Assembly (NCBI GenBank): GCA_015179125.1
Contig: WHVA01000137.1
Location: 124,001-188,000 of the forward strand
Source: Gautieria morchelliformis
Lineage: Eukaryota > Basidiomycota > Agaricomycetes > Gomphales > Gomphaceae
Direction: 5' to 3'
Length of the DNA stretch: 64,000 nt
Position numbers and translations under genes: made by a program. Position 1 is the first letter of the stretch, and every line of letters starts with the position of its first letter. The notes under the pieces were generated by a model. That model was not told the origin of the DNA. It searched no databases and saw only the letters and a program-made list of their open reading frames with translations. This document shows, one piece after another, positions 21,951 through 32,037 of this stretch.

Positions 21951-24810
21951 CTAAATCTAGTGCTTAAGAAAGTAATGAGAAGACTTCAAGTCTTCTGTTG
22001 GGCAGCCAGGTCAAGTTGCGACTCACTATAGTCTCAGTCTAAATAGCGGGTTTTGCCTGGCCGGCTTTGGGGGTTGGGTTATTGTTCTCGAAGCGAGGCC
22101 CTTTCAGCCTTTGTTCTCCCGCCTCGTGGTCGTGACAACAAGTGATATTGTATTTCTCTAGAGTGTCGAGGAGCCCAAAGGCTGTGTAAAGAGAAGAAGA
22201 AAGCTTTGGTCGAAAGGGGAGCTCACAAGCTAAGTACAACTAACATTACGCGACCTTACAGTAGAAACCTATGCCAAATGGATAGATTACGTATCACTCC
22301 GACACTTGTCTTAGATCACGCCGCTGGCGCCTGAAGCCGCGGTGCCGGCACCACCGGCACCACCCTTGCTGAGTTGCGGAACACAATAGAAATGTGGCCA
22401 AAAGGTGTCGTATTTCTCAGTTCTCAGTGCCCTTGGAACTACCCTCTTCAGCGCTGCCAACCTCTGAGCCTTTGCTGTCCAACACAACACAACGTCGGAG
22501 GGATAGTCCTATAGGTCCGATTAGGTTGCTCCGTTTCAGAAATAGACCAGGGTCCGCAGTCCGCCACTAGGATCAGGCCGGACAGTGTTGTGGCGGCGCG
22601 GCAGACGTCCGTTCCCGGCTCTACGGCAGCTGGCTATGAGTACGAACACTTTACCGCATTTCTTAGGTGTGTTGTAAGGTCCCTTAATAGCTGTGAAGAG
22701 CGAAACTAAACCTGTCTGGGTGGTGCTGGTGTAGCAATTGGGTGGCAGGCAAAATTCTAGGTGACTCGCGACCAACGATGACACGAATGATATCCAAAAT
22801 CCGGACAGGGTCGGCTATGCTCTGACGCCAATAGTTGACACTTTAGTTGTCAATTAGCTCCCTGCGCACAGCTCTACATCCAACGTTTATTCGAGGCGGC
22901 GGCAGCTCTAGACGTGCATCATCGGCCCCATACATCTGTCAGGGCTTACATATTATTTGCGCAGCGCAGTTGTCAGCCAGTACACTCTGATCACTTCAGT
23001 TCGGACCTCATCTCGCATTGATATCTGAGCTCAATCCGAGATGAGGCCATCAGCCTACCTGGGCGAGCTGGGAAGGGATACGCGGCGACGAAGGGCGGCT
23101 GGCTTCTCCCAATGATTGGGTACTAAGGGACAGCTGAAAGTCCAAATCGTACCAACTCGACTCGCCAGTACTTATGTAGTCACTCTGAGAATCCTGTGTC
23201 ACCGGCTCTACGCGTCGCGGGCCCCTCAGGAAAGGTGGTTCGACCCTCCAGTCAACCTAAGTACGACCATTGCCCGCTGGGAGATGAGACTATCCTCGGT
23301 TGGGGCCTGCTTCCGACGGCAATCAGCGACTAGGATTGACTTAGCTGATGTATTCCACACTGGTACCATTATCTCTCACTAATGGCCTAAGCAGAGCCTA
23401 AGGGCTCGAAACTTGGAAAGGATAATCCCTCTCGTGAGGCCGTTCTGCTGGTGTTTTTAAAGCCTGTCTCTCTCTCGCTGCGCGTCCGGCTGTGCTAGCA
23501 TTACTAACTGCAACGAATTGGTCCTCTTGGAACTTGTCATGAGCGGTATGTCATAGTTCCGGACTCGGAATAATATTTACCTGATAATCTTATATTCAAA
23601 GCTACTACAGATGAAGCATCTGGCCAACGTATTTCTTCTGGTTCTCATCCAAGCTATGTACGGCGAAATGTGACTTCATATGTGTCCTGAATGCACCGAT
23701 TGCATACATTATATATAGCCGCAACACGTTCAGTAAAGCACGAAAATGCATTATAGCTTAAGCTTACTGATGCAGGATATGTCGCTCGATTAACAAATAT
23801 ACTTCTGCAGGCTGTGGCCATTAGGCACATATTTCAACGACGCCAGTGGAACGGGAGGCAGTTACATTTGTACAGTTGCAGGGGGGTGTCGGACATATTT
23901 ATTGGCCTTTGTTCAGCCCCTCCGAGCAAGGTAAGACGTTACACTCACTCTTCTGAAAACTTTTACAGGAGGAATCTGCGCAGCTGATCGCCCCATTTTG
24001 TTGTCGTCCCTACGTCATCGCTGCCATACATGCATTGCTGAAAATATTACAATAACTAAGCCTCCATAAAATGCGTAAACGAGGTCGCCGATGCCTGAAT
24101 ATCTGTGAAGATGTCTGAGGTTCTGGCTCGTGCTTACTAATATATTTGGAAGGTTCCATGCACGCCACAGTCAGGATGCATGAAGCGTGATGCTCTATGG
24201 AAGTAGTAGAGTTCGGCAGTTTTCAAAGGTCAAGGCTGTGGCCCATGTCTGCAATATACATAGATAGTAATTGAGCTTCTGGCTCATGACGCATACTGTA
24301 CGATGAACGAGACTCGAGTGCCTTGAATTGTTTGCTTCGTGAGTGGCATTAGAATTCGTTGACGTATAGCTTCCGACTGGCCAGTGCACGCGGTTATCTC
24401 ATCAAGTACCATTTACCTATTACAGTCCACTGGGTGTCATATGTCCTGAGGCTCTCGGCTTTGCGGAGAACAAGGTTAATTTGGGAGCAGGATCCGTCGC
24501 GACCGGCCTTATAAGATCAATGCATCATATTCATTCAGCGTTCTAAATTCAGAAAGAAAGAAAAAATGCCATCAGGAGCTAGTCTTGCCATACTTGTTGT
24601 TCTGACCTCGTGATAGTACAGTGTCCAACTCTCTTTCAAAGTAATAAAAGGGCCACTGTAACCCACCATAAGCTTGACTTGTCCTGCATACACGGGTGTC
24701 TGGTCAACTTTGAAACGTTTCAAAACATTTTATAGAGAGACAGTAAAGGTTGGTTCGTAAATGCAACTTGAAAACAAACGAAAGGCCACTGGACTGAGTA
24801 CGCGCCAAGA
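21951..24810. other. Gene-poor stretch, nothing recognised
   Basis: 2.86 kb without a frame above 90 codons or a motif I know. A GGCGCC-rich patch near 22326-22370 and many ordinary splice-like sites are present. It could contain non-coding RNA or heavily split small genes, but I cannot support one. Confidence 0.4.
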
Positions 24811-25451
24811 TCAGGTCGTGGTCCGTATGGCACTGTGTTCCACATATCGCAACTTCAGTGCGTTATTAGGAAGAATCAAGGGACTATCATTGAAGACCCA
24901 CCAATCAGCCATGTTGTGTATAATCTTGTTGAGATCCGGCCCACTAAAGATTGTGTACCTTTCCACAGTCGACTCGTATGGACTATGGAATGTGAACATG
25001 TACACGCCATCAGTTACAGAAGAAGCGCATTTATACGAGGAGCGATAAGGCTGCCAACCTGACAGGTGGAAACGACGACCAAAGGTTGTCATGTGAGGCC
25101 GAAATCCGTATCTAGCGCCTGGATATCCCATACCATGTGCATACGGGCGCCTGAAGATGCAAAGATCTTGTGAGGTTAGCTGTTCTGCGTGTCAAATTGA
25201 GCATAGAGTAACGGCCTACAGAGACGAGTTGGTGTAATCCAACGCCCGGAAACCCTAAACCGTGTGCATGCGGACGAGCGCGCGGATGTGTAGAGACCTT
25301 ATGAGCTTACCTGTTCTGTGTGCCAACTTGAGCGCAGAGTAGCATCTACAGAGGCAAACTTGTATGGTGGAAGTGCACCGATGAAGACCGAGAACCGAGT
25401 GAGTGGTAGCAGGACTAGACCCACGGGGTAAATCCACCAGATAAGAGTCAT
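24811..25451 (-). CDS. Unidentified small gene with N-terminal membrane/signal segment
   Basis: Not a family I recognise. Exon 1 (25451-25311, exactly 47 codons) begins MTLIWWIYPVGLVLLPLTRF, a hydrophobic signal or anchor, and ends at a good donor (GTAAGC). Downstream a 107-codon frame (from 25131) carries RPYAHGMGYPGARYGFRPHM, LSGWQPYRSSYKCASSVTDG and FTFHSPYES, and ends with TGA at 24811-24813. The two parts do not join in phase with the obvious acceptor at about 25147, so either an exon is missed or the gene is broken. A TATA box and a CCAAT box lie 80-90 bp upstream. The intron zone contains a degenerate second copy of the exon 1 end (see the repeat at 25125-25360). Confidence 0.4.
25125..25360. 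repeat. Diverged ~120 bp tandem duplication inside the unidentified gene
   Basis: Two neighbouring blocks (about 25125-25235 and 25256-25366) share GTGCATNCGG, GCTTACCTGTTCTGTGTG-like splice-donor sequence and TTGAGC(G/A)CAGAGTA. Both copies encode RP(H/Y)AHG(L/M)G(F/Y)PG on the minus strand. One copy keeps the donor GTAAGC; in the other it is GCTAAC and is lost. Confidence 0.5.
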
Positions 25452-25527
25452 AGGGATTCGCGAAACCGATTAACCTTTCCCGTGGGTATGGCCTATGTTC
25501 CGGAAGAGTTCGATTAAAAGGTTAGAC

Positions 25528-25544
25528 GTTTATAGTCTGATTGG
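25528..25544 (-). promoter_or_regulatory. TATA box and CCAAT box of the unidentified gene
   Basis: On the minus strand CCAATCAGACTATAAACG places a CCAAT box at 25540-25544 and TATAAAC at 25528-25534, about 80 bp before the ATG at 25451. Confidence 0.45.
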
Positions 25545-27374
25545 AAAAGTGGGGGACTGAGGATGTAAGATTCGACATGTGCCCTGATAATCGAGGAAGA
25601 TACTGAAGTGGAGGGACCCCCTCACATGCCTTTGGGAATTCTTCATTGCCGAAAGGCGTACACACCTGTCATTGGTGTATCAAACGAGACAGAAAGGACC
25701 TGGTTTCTATGTGTGGATGATCGCCCATCCGTAGCAGGGCGGCGCACCGAGAATATCGGTTGATGGCATGGAAGCATACTCTGCTTAACGCCCTAATTTG
25801 CTTGGGCAATGATGGGACATTCGGCAGGGGCAAGGAGCATCTGGCTGCCGTAATTGTCTGAGCTGCTCGTACTGTCGAGTTCTCTGATAATCACAGATGG
25901 AATACCTAGAAGTAATTTGGATGTGTTCCATTGGCTTTGCAGTAGGTAAGCGTCATGCATATCCATAAGAACGTCGGAAGGATGAATTTATTTACGCCTG
26001 TCGATATGATCGCTCACGCTCAACGCCAGGGAGGAGACGCTCTAGAAAAGGTAACAAGTCAATAATAAAATGGATGGACTCATCTACGCAGCACAGGCTC
26101 ATCATACGTAACTGTCGTGCCTATTCCACAAATCCAGTCTGATGGATCCAAAAGAAGACCCAAGCGGCTGGGTCCCAACTCGGCCGCGCGCGTGGCAGAG
26201 CCTATCGTACTCAATCTCGCGCTCATATTTTGTGTGGTTCTGGTCAGAAAACGATATCAATTTAGAAACAGGAGAGCTCTTTCATGACCCAACGCCAAAA
26301 ATACTGAAGTTAATCGTCGTGATGCAAAGTTCACGCACCATTCTAGCGTCCATGGGCTGAAAGCAAGCCACAATCACTAGCTTGCTCTCACTGTGTTAAG
26401 ATATAGCTTGGGAGGTGCGACCGTCACCCGGAACATCTGGTCTTGGGTTCTGTGCTGCAACGCGACCGCATGGAGCCGTTATCTGTGCCCGCATACCAAC
26501 ATAATATATCATCAGTCAGCGAGCCTTGGACGGTTCAGCGTTCAACGCATATACGCACTTCGTACATCATCCCGGTCTCTCTCATAGATCGCACGCGAAG
26601 ATTCTTTTTATACATTGTACAAGTTTGACTGTTGGCCGGTGACCAAGGGAGGACCGGGTATTCACCTGCCGTACTAGTCCCAAACATAGCGTTCTCCTTA
26701 GTTCAACAATTAAAGACAGGCCCTCTGAGATCTACGCGTGTCTGGCCCGAGACGGTTACAAAAGGCGGTGTGGGTACCTTATCATCGGCCACTCCCCCGG
26801 TTATAAACATAGAGGGATTACGTAACCAACATTTGTATGATGTTGCCTCTAAAACATCCACCGCGCATGCTTATAATATACGATCCATCAAGACAGATGC
26901 ATGATGGCTACTTTTTTTATCCGACAGAGGTACTAGCAGTGTAGTCAATAAAGTTTTTCACGGCAACACTTAGCTCAGGCTACCAATCCCCCGCTATGTC
27001 AGGGCGTGTATTACGTGAAGCCGAGTCAGTCAGTGGCTTCGATGGCCAGTAGTCCAATCGCAATTTTTGAGTTGCATTACGACTTATCTGAGACTTTCGA
27101 AGAACGCTCTTTCTGATGAAGATGATATATCAATGACTACTCTTTTTTGAGACAACCATATTGTACAGAGCAGGTTCTATAACCGAACCGAGCAGTCAGG
27201 AAAATCTGATAAATAATAGACTCCAGGCATGAAATATCGCGCTGCGAAACGATTAGTATCCTCATTGTGCGGCAGACAGAATCGTACCGACCTAGACGTC
27301 TTCATGAAGCGATATCATACCGCCTTTCCGCCTCAGTTGCAGGACCGACCCCCGGGTGTACCACACCCATCAGG
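25545..27374. other. Gene-poor stretch, nothing recognised
   Basis: 1.8 kb with short frames only (longest 90 codons at 26632-26904 +). The frame at 26142-26360 (+) has a protein-like run (WFWSENDINLETGELFHDP), but nothing around it confirms a gene. Confidence 0.35.
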
Positions 27375-27621
27375 CTAAGGAGGGAAGAGTATAAATGAAC
27401 TCGGATTGACAAACGTTGACGGAGCCAAGAAACTCACGACTATGCTCACAGGTTCAGGTGAGCGGAGTGTAAGGTCTGCATTTTGAGAGCAGATAATCAG
27501 ACAAACAAAATAATCATTGTGGAAAGCACGAACCAGACACGGGTCTCGCATCGGCCAGGTGGGCACCACATGCCAAAAGCACAATGCAAATTGCGGACAG
27601 CGTGAATGAAGTAGAACGCAT
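27375..27621 (-). CDS. Putative small secreted protein
   Basis: The start MRSTSFTLSAICIVLLACGA followed by HLADARPVS is a strong signal peptide with a likely cut after ADA. A 58 nt intron (donor GTTCGTGC, acceptor AAAATGCAG) joins to DLTLRSPEPVSIVVSF and the frame ends FILFPP with TAG at 27375-27377, giving about 65 residues in all. A TATA box (TATAAAAGG) sits about 90 bp upstream. Mature sequence is short, without cysteines, and belongs to no family I know. A further intron after SPEP (GTGAGC) is possible and would change the C-terminus. Small secreted proteins are common in fungi as effectors or signals; no function is assigned. Confidence 0.5.
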
Positions 27622-27708
27622 TCTGAGATGAGAGTGTTGATGTTATGGCAGGGGTCGCTGAGGAAAGTCGATGATTTCTGAGATGCAGAAACTCGTCAAT
27701 CTGAGAAG

Positions 27709-27717
27709 CCTTTTATA
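27709..27717 (-). promoter_or_regulatory. TATA box of the small secreted protein gene
   Basis: Minus strand TATAAAAGG, 88-96 bp upstream of the ATG at 27621. Spacing is normal for a fungal core promoter. Confidence 0.5.
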
Positions 27718-29845
27718 CTTATGACGAACACTGACATATCGTGCACTGACGTACATTTGTCGGAAACTCGCGAATTAGAGGTGGACAGGCGAGATCGAAA
27801 ACGTGTGGCGCAGGACTAAGCACCTGATCGCAATTCGTTGAGTAGGATTGGCAGCGAAGCTTGAAGAAGGTGCTTAGTTCAGGGTTAGTACAGGCAATTG
27901 GTCTCTTCCCTCACTGCTCCCGACCTCGGACAACCGGGACTCGGAGGGGCTGCATGAGACTCACGAGAGAAGATGGCGAATCAAGGAGAACTCACTGGTG
28001 CAGCCATGCGGGTATCGATGTGTAACGGCATCCCACAATCGCCTCAAGAGGTATCAAGAATGCCCGGTGAGTCAAGTTGATCCAAAACGGGTGGAATCTT
28101 ATATTTAGTCCGAGTGCCCGGCGAAAGCTGTGAGGATTGCATGAATAATGTAGGCACCTGTAGCAAGAATTCTGAGCCGCAACAGTACGGTAAGTATACC
28201 TGATCGATAGAGGCACTTCTGAGGGGATGGACATCTTCCACCAATAGGCTCGCACAACTTCTGCGGGGATAAGCGTTTGAGTGCAAAAGGTGAATTACCA
28301 CTGGCGGGACGAAATATATCTTTGTCATGCGGCAAAGCGACTACTACTTCGCGTGCTCGACTGCAGTTGCGCATAGTCATGGGAACCCGTGAATAATAGT
28401 CTGAACAGCCGCAGTTGTGCTGGGTTCCACTTCAGATGGATCTGTTGGTACCCTGGGACGGGATGGGAACTGTCATGAACTGGAAGAGGGTTTGGATGAT
28501 GAGGCTTGTGAACGAAGTGCGTCATATCTCCCATATTAACACGGCTACTAGTAAACGTTGATGTAGTTCACAGCTTCAGTGAGACACGTTCTTCGAAGCC
28601 AGGCCATGAGGAGGAAGTCGATACTCATGGTTCCAGACTGGGTCTCTCATGGTAATAACTGCTTCGATACCAAAGTGATTGCACTAGGCATGGATAAAGC
28701 CGACGCATCGAATCTCGAGTGTGTGAATTGCGTATGCGGTGGTCGGACATCATCGAGCAAATACAGTGTGTTTCCCGCAGTGACAGTCGTCTCACTTTTT
28801 CCACGAACTGCGGATGAGCAGTGCACAGGCCCATCTCGACGAATTGGGAAAGGACGCGGAAGGGAATGCTGCGAAGGTGTTACATGGGATGTTCCACTCA
28901 TATTTTTACCAGTTGTCAAACCAGGACACAGGGTAGGACACTGATCAGATGAACTGGACCAGTGGACCACCGCCTCATGTCAAGAGAATGCGCCCGGGCC
29001 GGGAGAAGAAAAAGAGCCGTCGGGGGGTCGTAGAGGCCAGAGTCAACAGAGGAGCTATAGCGCTAAGGCCGGAATAAGGGGTGTCTAGAAGTATGCGAAT
29101 GCACTTACTTAGTTACTACTAGTAGTTCATATAAGTATAGCAGCTAGCTTGGCAAAACAAGTCGAACTCCTACCTGATAAAATTAACCGTCAGCCAGTGA
29201 ATAACCAAACCTCCACAGCTCCAGATCCCAGAAGAATGTAACCCACAGTTTTTTTTTTTTTTTTTTTTTTTTGATTGCGGTTTAAATGTTTTTTCACGCA
29301 GCTAATCAGCGATCGAGGGACCTGCAAGCATGCGCTCACCTCCCACCTCGCCTTCGTGAACCGTCCGCGGTTGGCTAGGCACCAGCTCGTGCGTTGACCG
29401 CCTCAGGGCAGCCCGCAAGAGCAACTCGGAGTGTTAGTAATACGTGTCTCGCCGCCTCCGGCCTAACCGTCTCACCCTGTCCTGTATATCCTGTATACAG
29501 AGATACATCTCGTCGTATTTCTCAATTGAAGCGTTTCGCTCCACCCACCGCGGCTTTTTGTCTACCCTCCCTGTCTCCCATCCCTACTACTTTTTCATAT
29601 TGGTACGTTAGGCCGGTGCTCCGGCATCAGTTATCAAAGTCGCGACCCACTCCCGGAGACGCCACGACGTTTGCAGCCTACTGCGCAGCGCTTCGCTCGA
29701 GGTGTTTTCTTTTTTCGAAGCGAATGGACTCTAAAATTGAAACTCAGTTTGCACCGCAACTCAGCGTGTGCCCGCTGTTACTCGTCGTGCGCGTCCTGCT
29801 TCATATATAACCTCATCGATTTAGCACGAATATCGACATGCGATT
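27718..29845. other. Gene-poor stretch with a poly-T run
   Basis: 2.1 kb. Minus-strand frames between 27992 and 28534 and the plus-strand frame 28579-28944 (121 codons, several cysteines) carry no recognised motif. A run of about 22 T lies at 29251-29272. The last part is the presumed promoter of the DUF1746 gene. Confidence 0.35.
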
Positions 29846-30800
29846 ATGCGCTACCATGCGCAGCGACGGCATATCATACACTCGGTATGGACCTTCCCTT
29901 TATTAACAATCACCTAAGTAACAACACAACTCGTACCTGGTCGTCTGTTGGTCGTCTGCCTTAGATCGACGGCCTGTGCTACCAACTCTTCGTCTTCTCC
30001 TTCCTCCTGTCCCCGTCGCTGTTGCAGCTCATTGCTCGCACAACATCTCAATTCCAGTTCTCGCGCCCCAGGGACCTGGATGGACACAGAAGCCTTAAGT
30101 TCTGGATCTTCATTATTTGTTGCGCCAACACAGGAAGTGTCCTCAACCACATCACCTACCGCGCATCCGAGGTGGGTAGCGGGAGGGGACTTGTATTGGA
30201 CTTTATCGGAATGGGTACGTGTTCTTTATTCAGTTTACGTACGTCCCTAATAGATTGACGGTTACGTGACCCATTCATTGACTCAGCCAACCTGCCGTCG
30301 AAGACCCAACTCTTGATACTTGACATTCACATCATTTTTTTGCAACTTGTGCTTTTGTGTATCGCCTACGAGACTTCCCTTTCCCTTGTTATGCCACCAG
30401 AAACCATTGATCCATTGTCACCTATCGACGACACCTCTGCTGGTATATACCTCTCGTCTTTATGATTGAAACATGTTACTGAGCTGCGTGCTGTCCAGTA
30501 GCCCTAGACGATACTATTTCGTCACCTCTGAAGCAGAACCGCCCCGGGAATGTACCAGTGCTGCATTTACGTCTCCGCCCCACGATCCGACGGATCCTGG
30601 ACCCCCCACCAGTAACACCGTCTTCCGACCTTCCTTTGCCAAATACAACACCATTTATTTTCCCCTCTGCCGGATTTCCTATTCAAATTGCGTTTCGTAC
30701 GAGGTCCAGGCTGCCAATACGTAGGGAGGCAGCTCAAAATGACGGCGAAGGGGGCGATCGTGGAGATCGAAGTTTACCGGGTGGTTTGGATGTTGGATGA
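29846..30800 (+). CDS. DUF1746 membrane protein (Dsc4-like subunit of a Golgi/ER ubiquitin ligase)
   Basis: DUF1746 is the domain of fission-yeast Dsc4, part of the membrane Dsc E3 ligase that works in SREBP cleavage and membrane-protein quality control. Exon 1 reads MRYHAQRRHIIHS. After an intron (29885-29964) come IDGLCYQLFVFSFLLSPSLL, FWIFIICCANTGSVLNHITY and GSGRGLVLDFIGM. A second intron (from 30215) joins ANLPSKTQLLILDIHIIFLQ and LVLLCIAYETSL, the family's last helix. A third intron (30449-30495 or so) joins VALDDTISSPLKQNRPGN, and a Pro-rich tail ends GGLDVG with TGA at 30798-30800. Four exons, about 240 residues. The family call rests on the hydrophobic pattern and GRG-LDFIG block; the Dsc4 link is inference. 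Confidence 0.75.
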
Positions 30801-30808
30801 CAGGCATA

Positions 30809-31059
30809 TCACCATTTACGTTTCATCTGCAAGCACCACAATATTTAACACGCAACTTGAAGAAACAGAGGAAAGGACAGACGGCGGTTTGGAGGCATGT
30901 TTTAAATTGCGCGAACTCGGCAGCACACATGTCTTTTCGAGCATCGCTGTATGATGATAAGATGCATTGGCCATAAGTCTTTGCCTGAGAGGCGCAAGTT
31001 GCCGTAGCTGCTGTGGCCAATCGTCGAATAGGGGATGTTTTTGAAGCGGGTGGGGACAT
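30809..31059 (-). CDS. Twin CX9C (CHCH) mitochondrial protein, NDUFAF8-like
   Basis: Twin CX9C proteins are folded by Mia40 in the intermembrane space. It starts MSPPASKTSPIRRLATAATA, then CASQAKTYGQC (first CX9C), ILSSYSDARKDM, and CAAEFAQFKTC (second CX9C). A 53 nt intron after LQTA joins the last codons MKRKW, with TGA at 30809-30811. About 65 residues, single CHCH hairpin. The pattern AKTYGQCI...RKDMC..EF..FK.C resembles the complex I assembly factor NDUFAF8; other small CHCH proteins remain possible. Its stop codon is only 8 bp from the stop of the convergent DUF1746 gene. Confidence 0.8.
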
Positions 31060-32037
31060 GGCGTGCAAGTGAAGATGCAGTTCGATCACTTGGCTTTGTC
31101 ATCATGTAATTCAGCCGCCTGCCTTTTTTTTTTTTTTTTTTTTTTTTCCCTTTTGTGGCTCAACATACGCCCAATTTTCTGTTAGGAAGTGAGAATTCTT
31201 CAATATGTGCCAGAACTGTCCACCTCTGCTGATCGAACCTCCGAGCCATTCCACTGCAATGGACCCATGATTAACATATGGGGAGAGACGGCATGGGAAT
31301 GATGGCGCGTTGTAAGCATACTTAGACAAGCTGATGCATGCCTGAGTTGAAGCTGGGTCAAACGAAGACCTAATGAATTTCGCCGTTGCCCCCTATATGT
31401 GATGATCCACAGCCTGAGAGTGCCGTCTCTGCGGAGTGAACGGCGCAACCGTAGATGAGAGCAATGAACAACTCAGTTAATGCGCCGGAAGTGGAGTGCC
31501 GATGAAGCGTCATGATACGTCCGAGAATTAACACAGAAATGCGGCCTGTGTTCCCAAGGATAGGGCGGAGGCCGTGCCAGGGGCGATGAAGAAGGCTCAG
31601 GTGGGCAAGAGGTTTGGGGCCAGCAGCAAGTACAGTCTGAAGAAATACGCCGAAATCTTCAAGCGGGGCACCTGATCATCGTGTGTGGACTAGTACCGGC
31701 ACAACCTGCATGTATGCGCGGTTAAAGGAGGAGCGAGGTTGGGCCGGCCACGGTGTGCTGGGTGTCATCCGGTACGTGTCCAGTGGCTGAATATTTGTTC
31801 TGGAATTACCACAGCCTAATAAAATATTTAACGCAAGACAGAGACTGGTCGCGGTCAGATGGGAAGGGCCAGGCGGCACCAGGCCCGGGCGCTGTCTGCG
31901 AGATATGTATCAAATAGGTAAAATACACAGCCCAGTGGGGGGCGGAGTCTGAATAGAACAGGGCCGTGTCTCGACTCAGTCTGCTACGTATTCCCTCTTA
32001 TAACGTTCATGTGTAGGCTGGTATTCTCTTCCCTACA
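31060..32037. other. Intergenic with a poly-T run
   Basis: About 980 bp between the CHCH gene start and the kinase start. A T run lies at about 31126-31147. No frame here has a recognised motif. Confidence 0.4.

Noticed and set aside
24430..24447. 17 bp match to the SGHM active-site DNA of the carboxypeptidase (TCATATGTCCTGAG)
   Set aside because: The flanks do not continue the homology on either side; short chance match.
28579..28944. 121-codon plus-strand frame with several cysteines
   Set aside because: All frames on both strands are open here to similar length; no signal peptide, promoter or family motif.
29394..29810. 138-codon plus-strand frame upstream of the DUF1746 gene
   Set aside because: It overlaps the presumed promoter, ends before the family homology begins and is in another frame; likely accidental.
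29251..31147. Poly-T runs at 29251 and 31126 as terminators or LINE/SINE tails
   Set aside because: No target duplications, no upstream Pol III boxes or element homology were seen; simple homopolymers.
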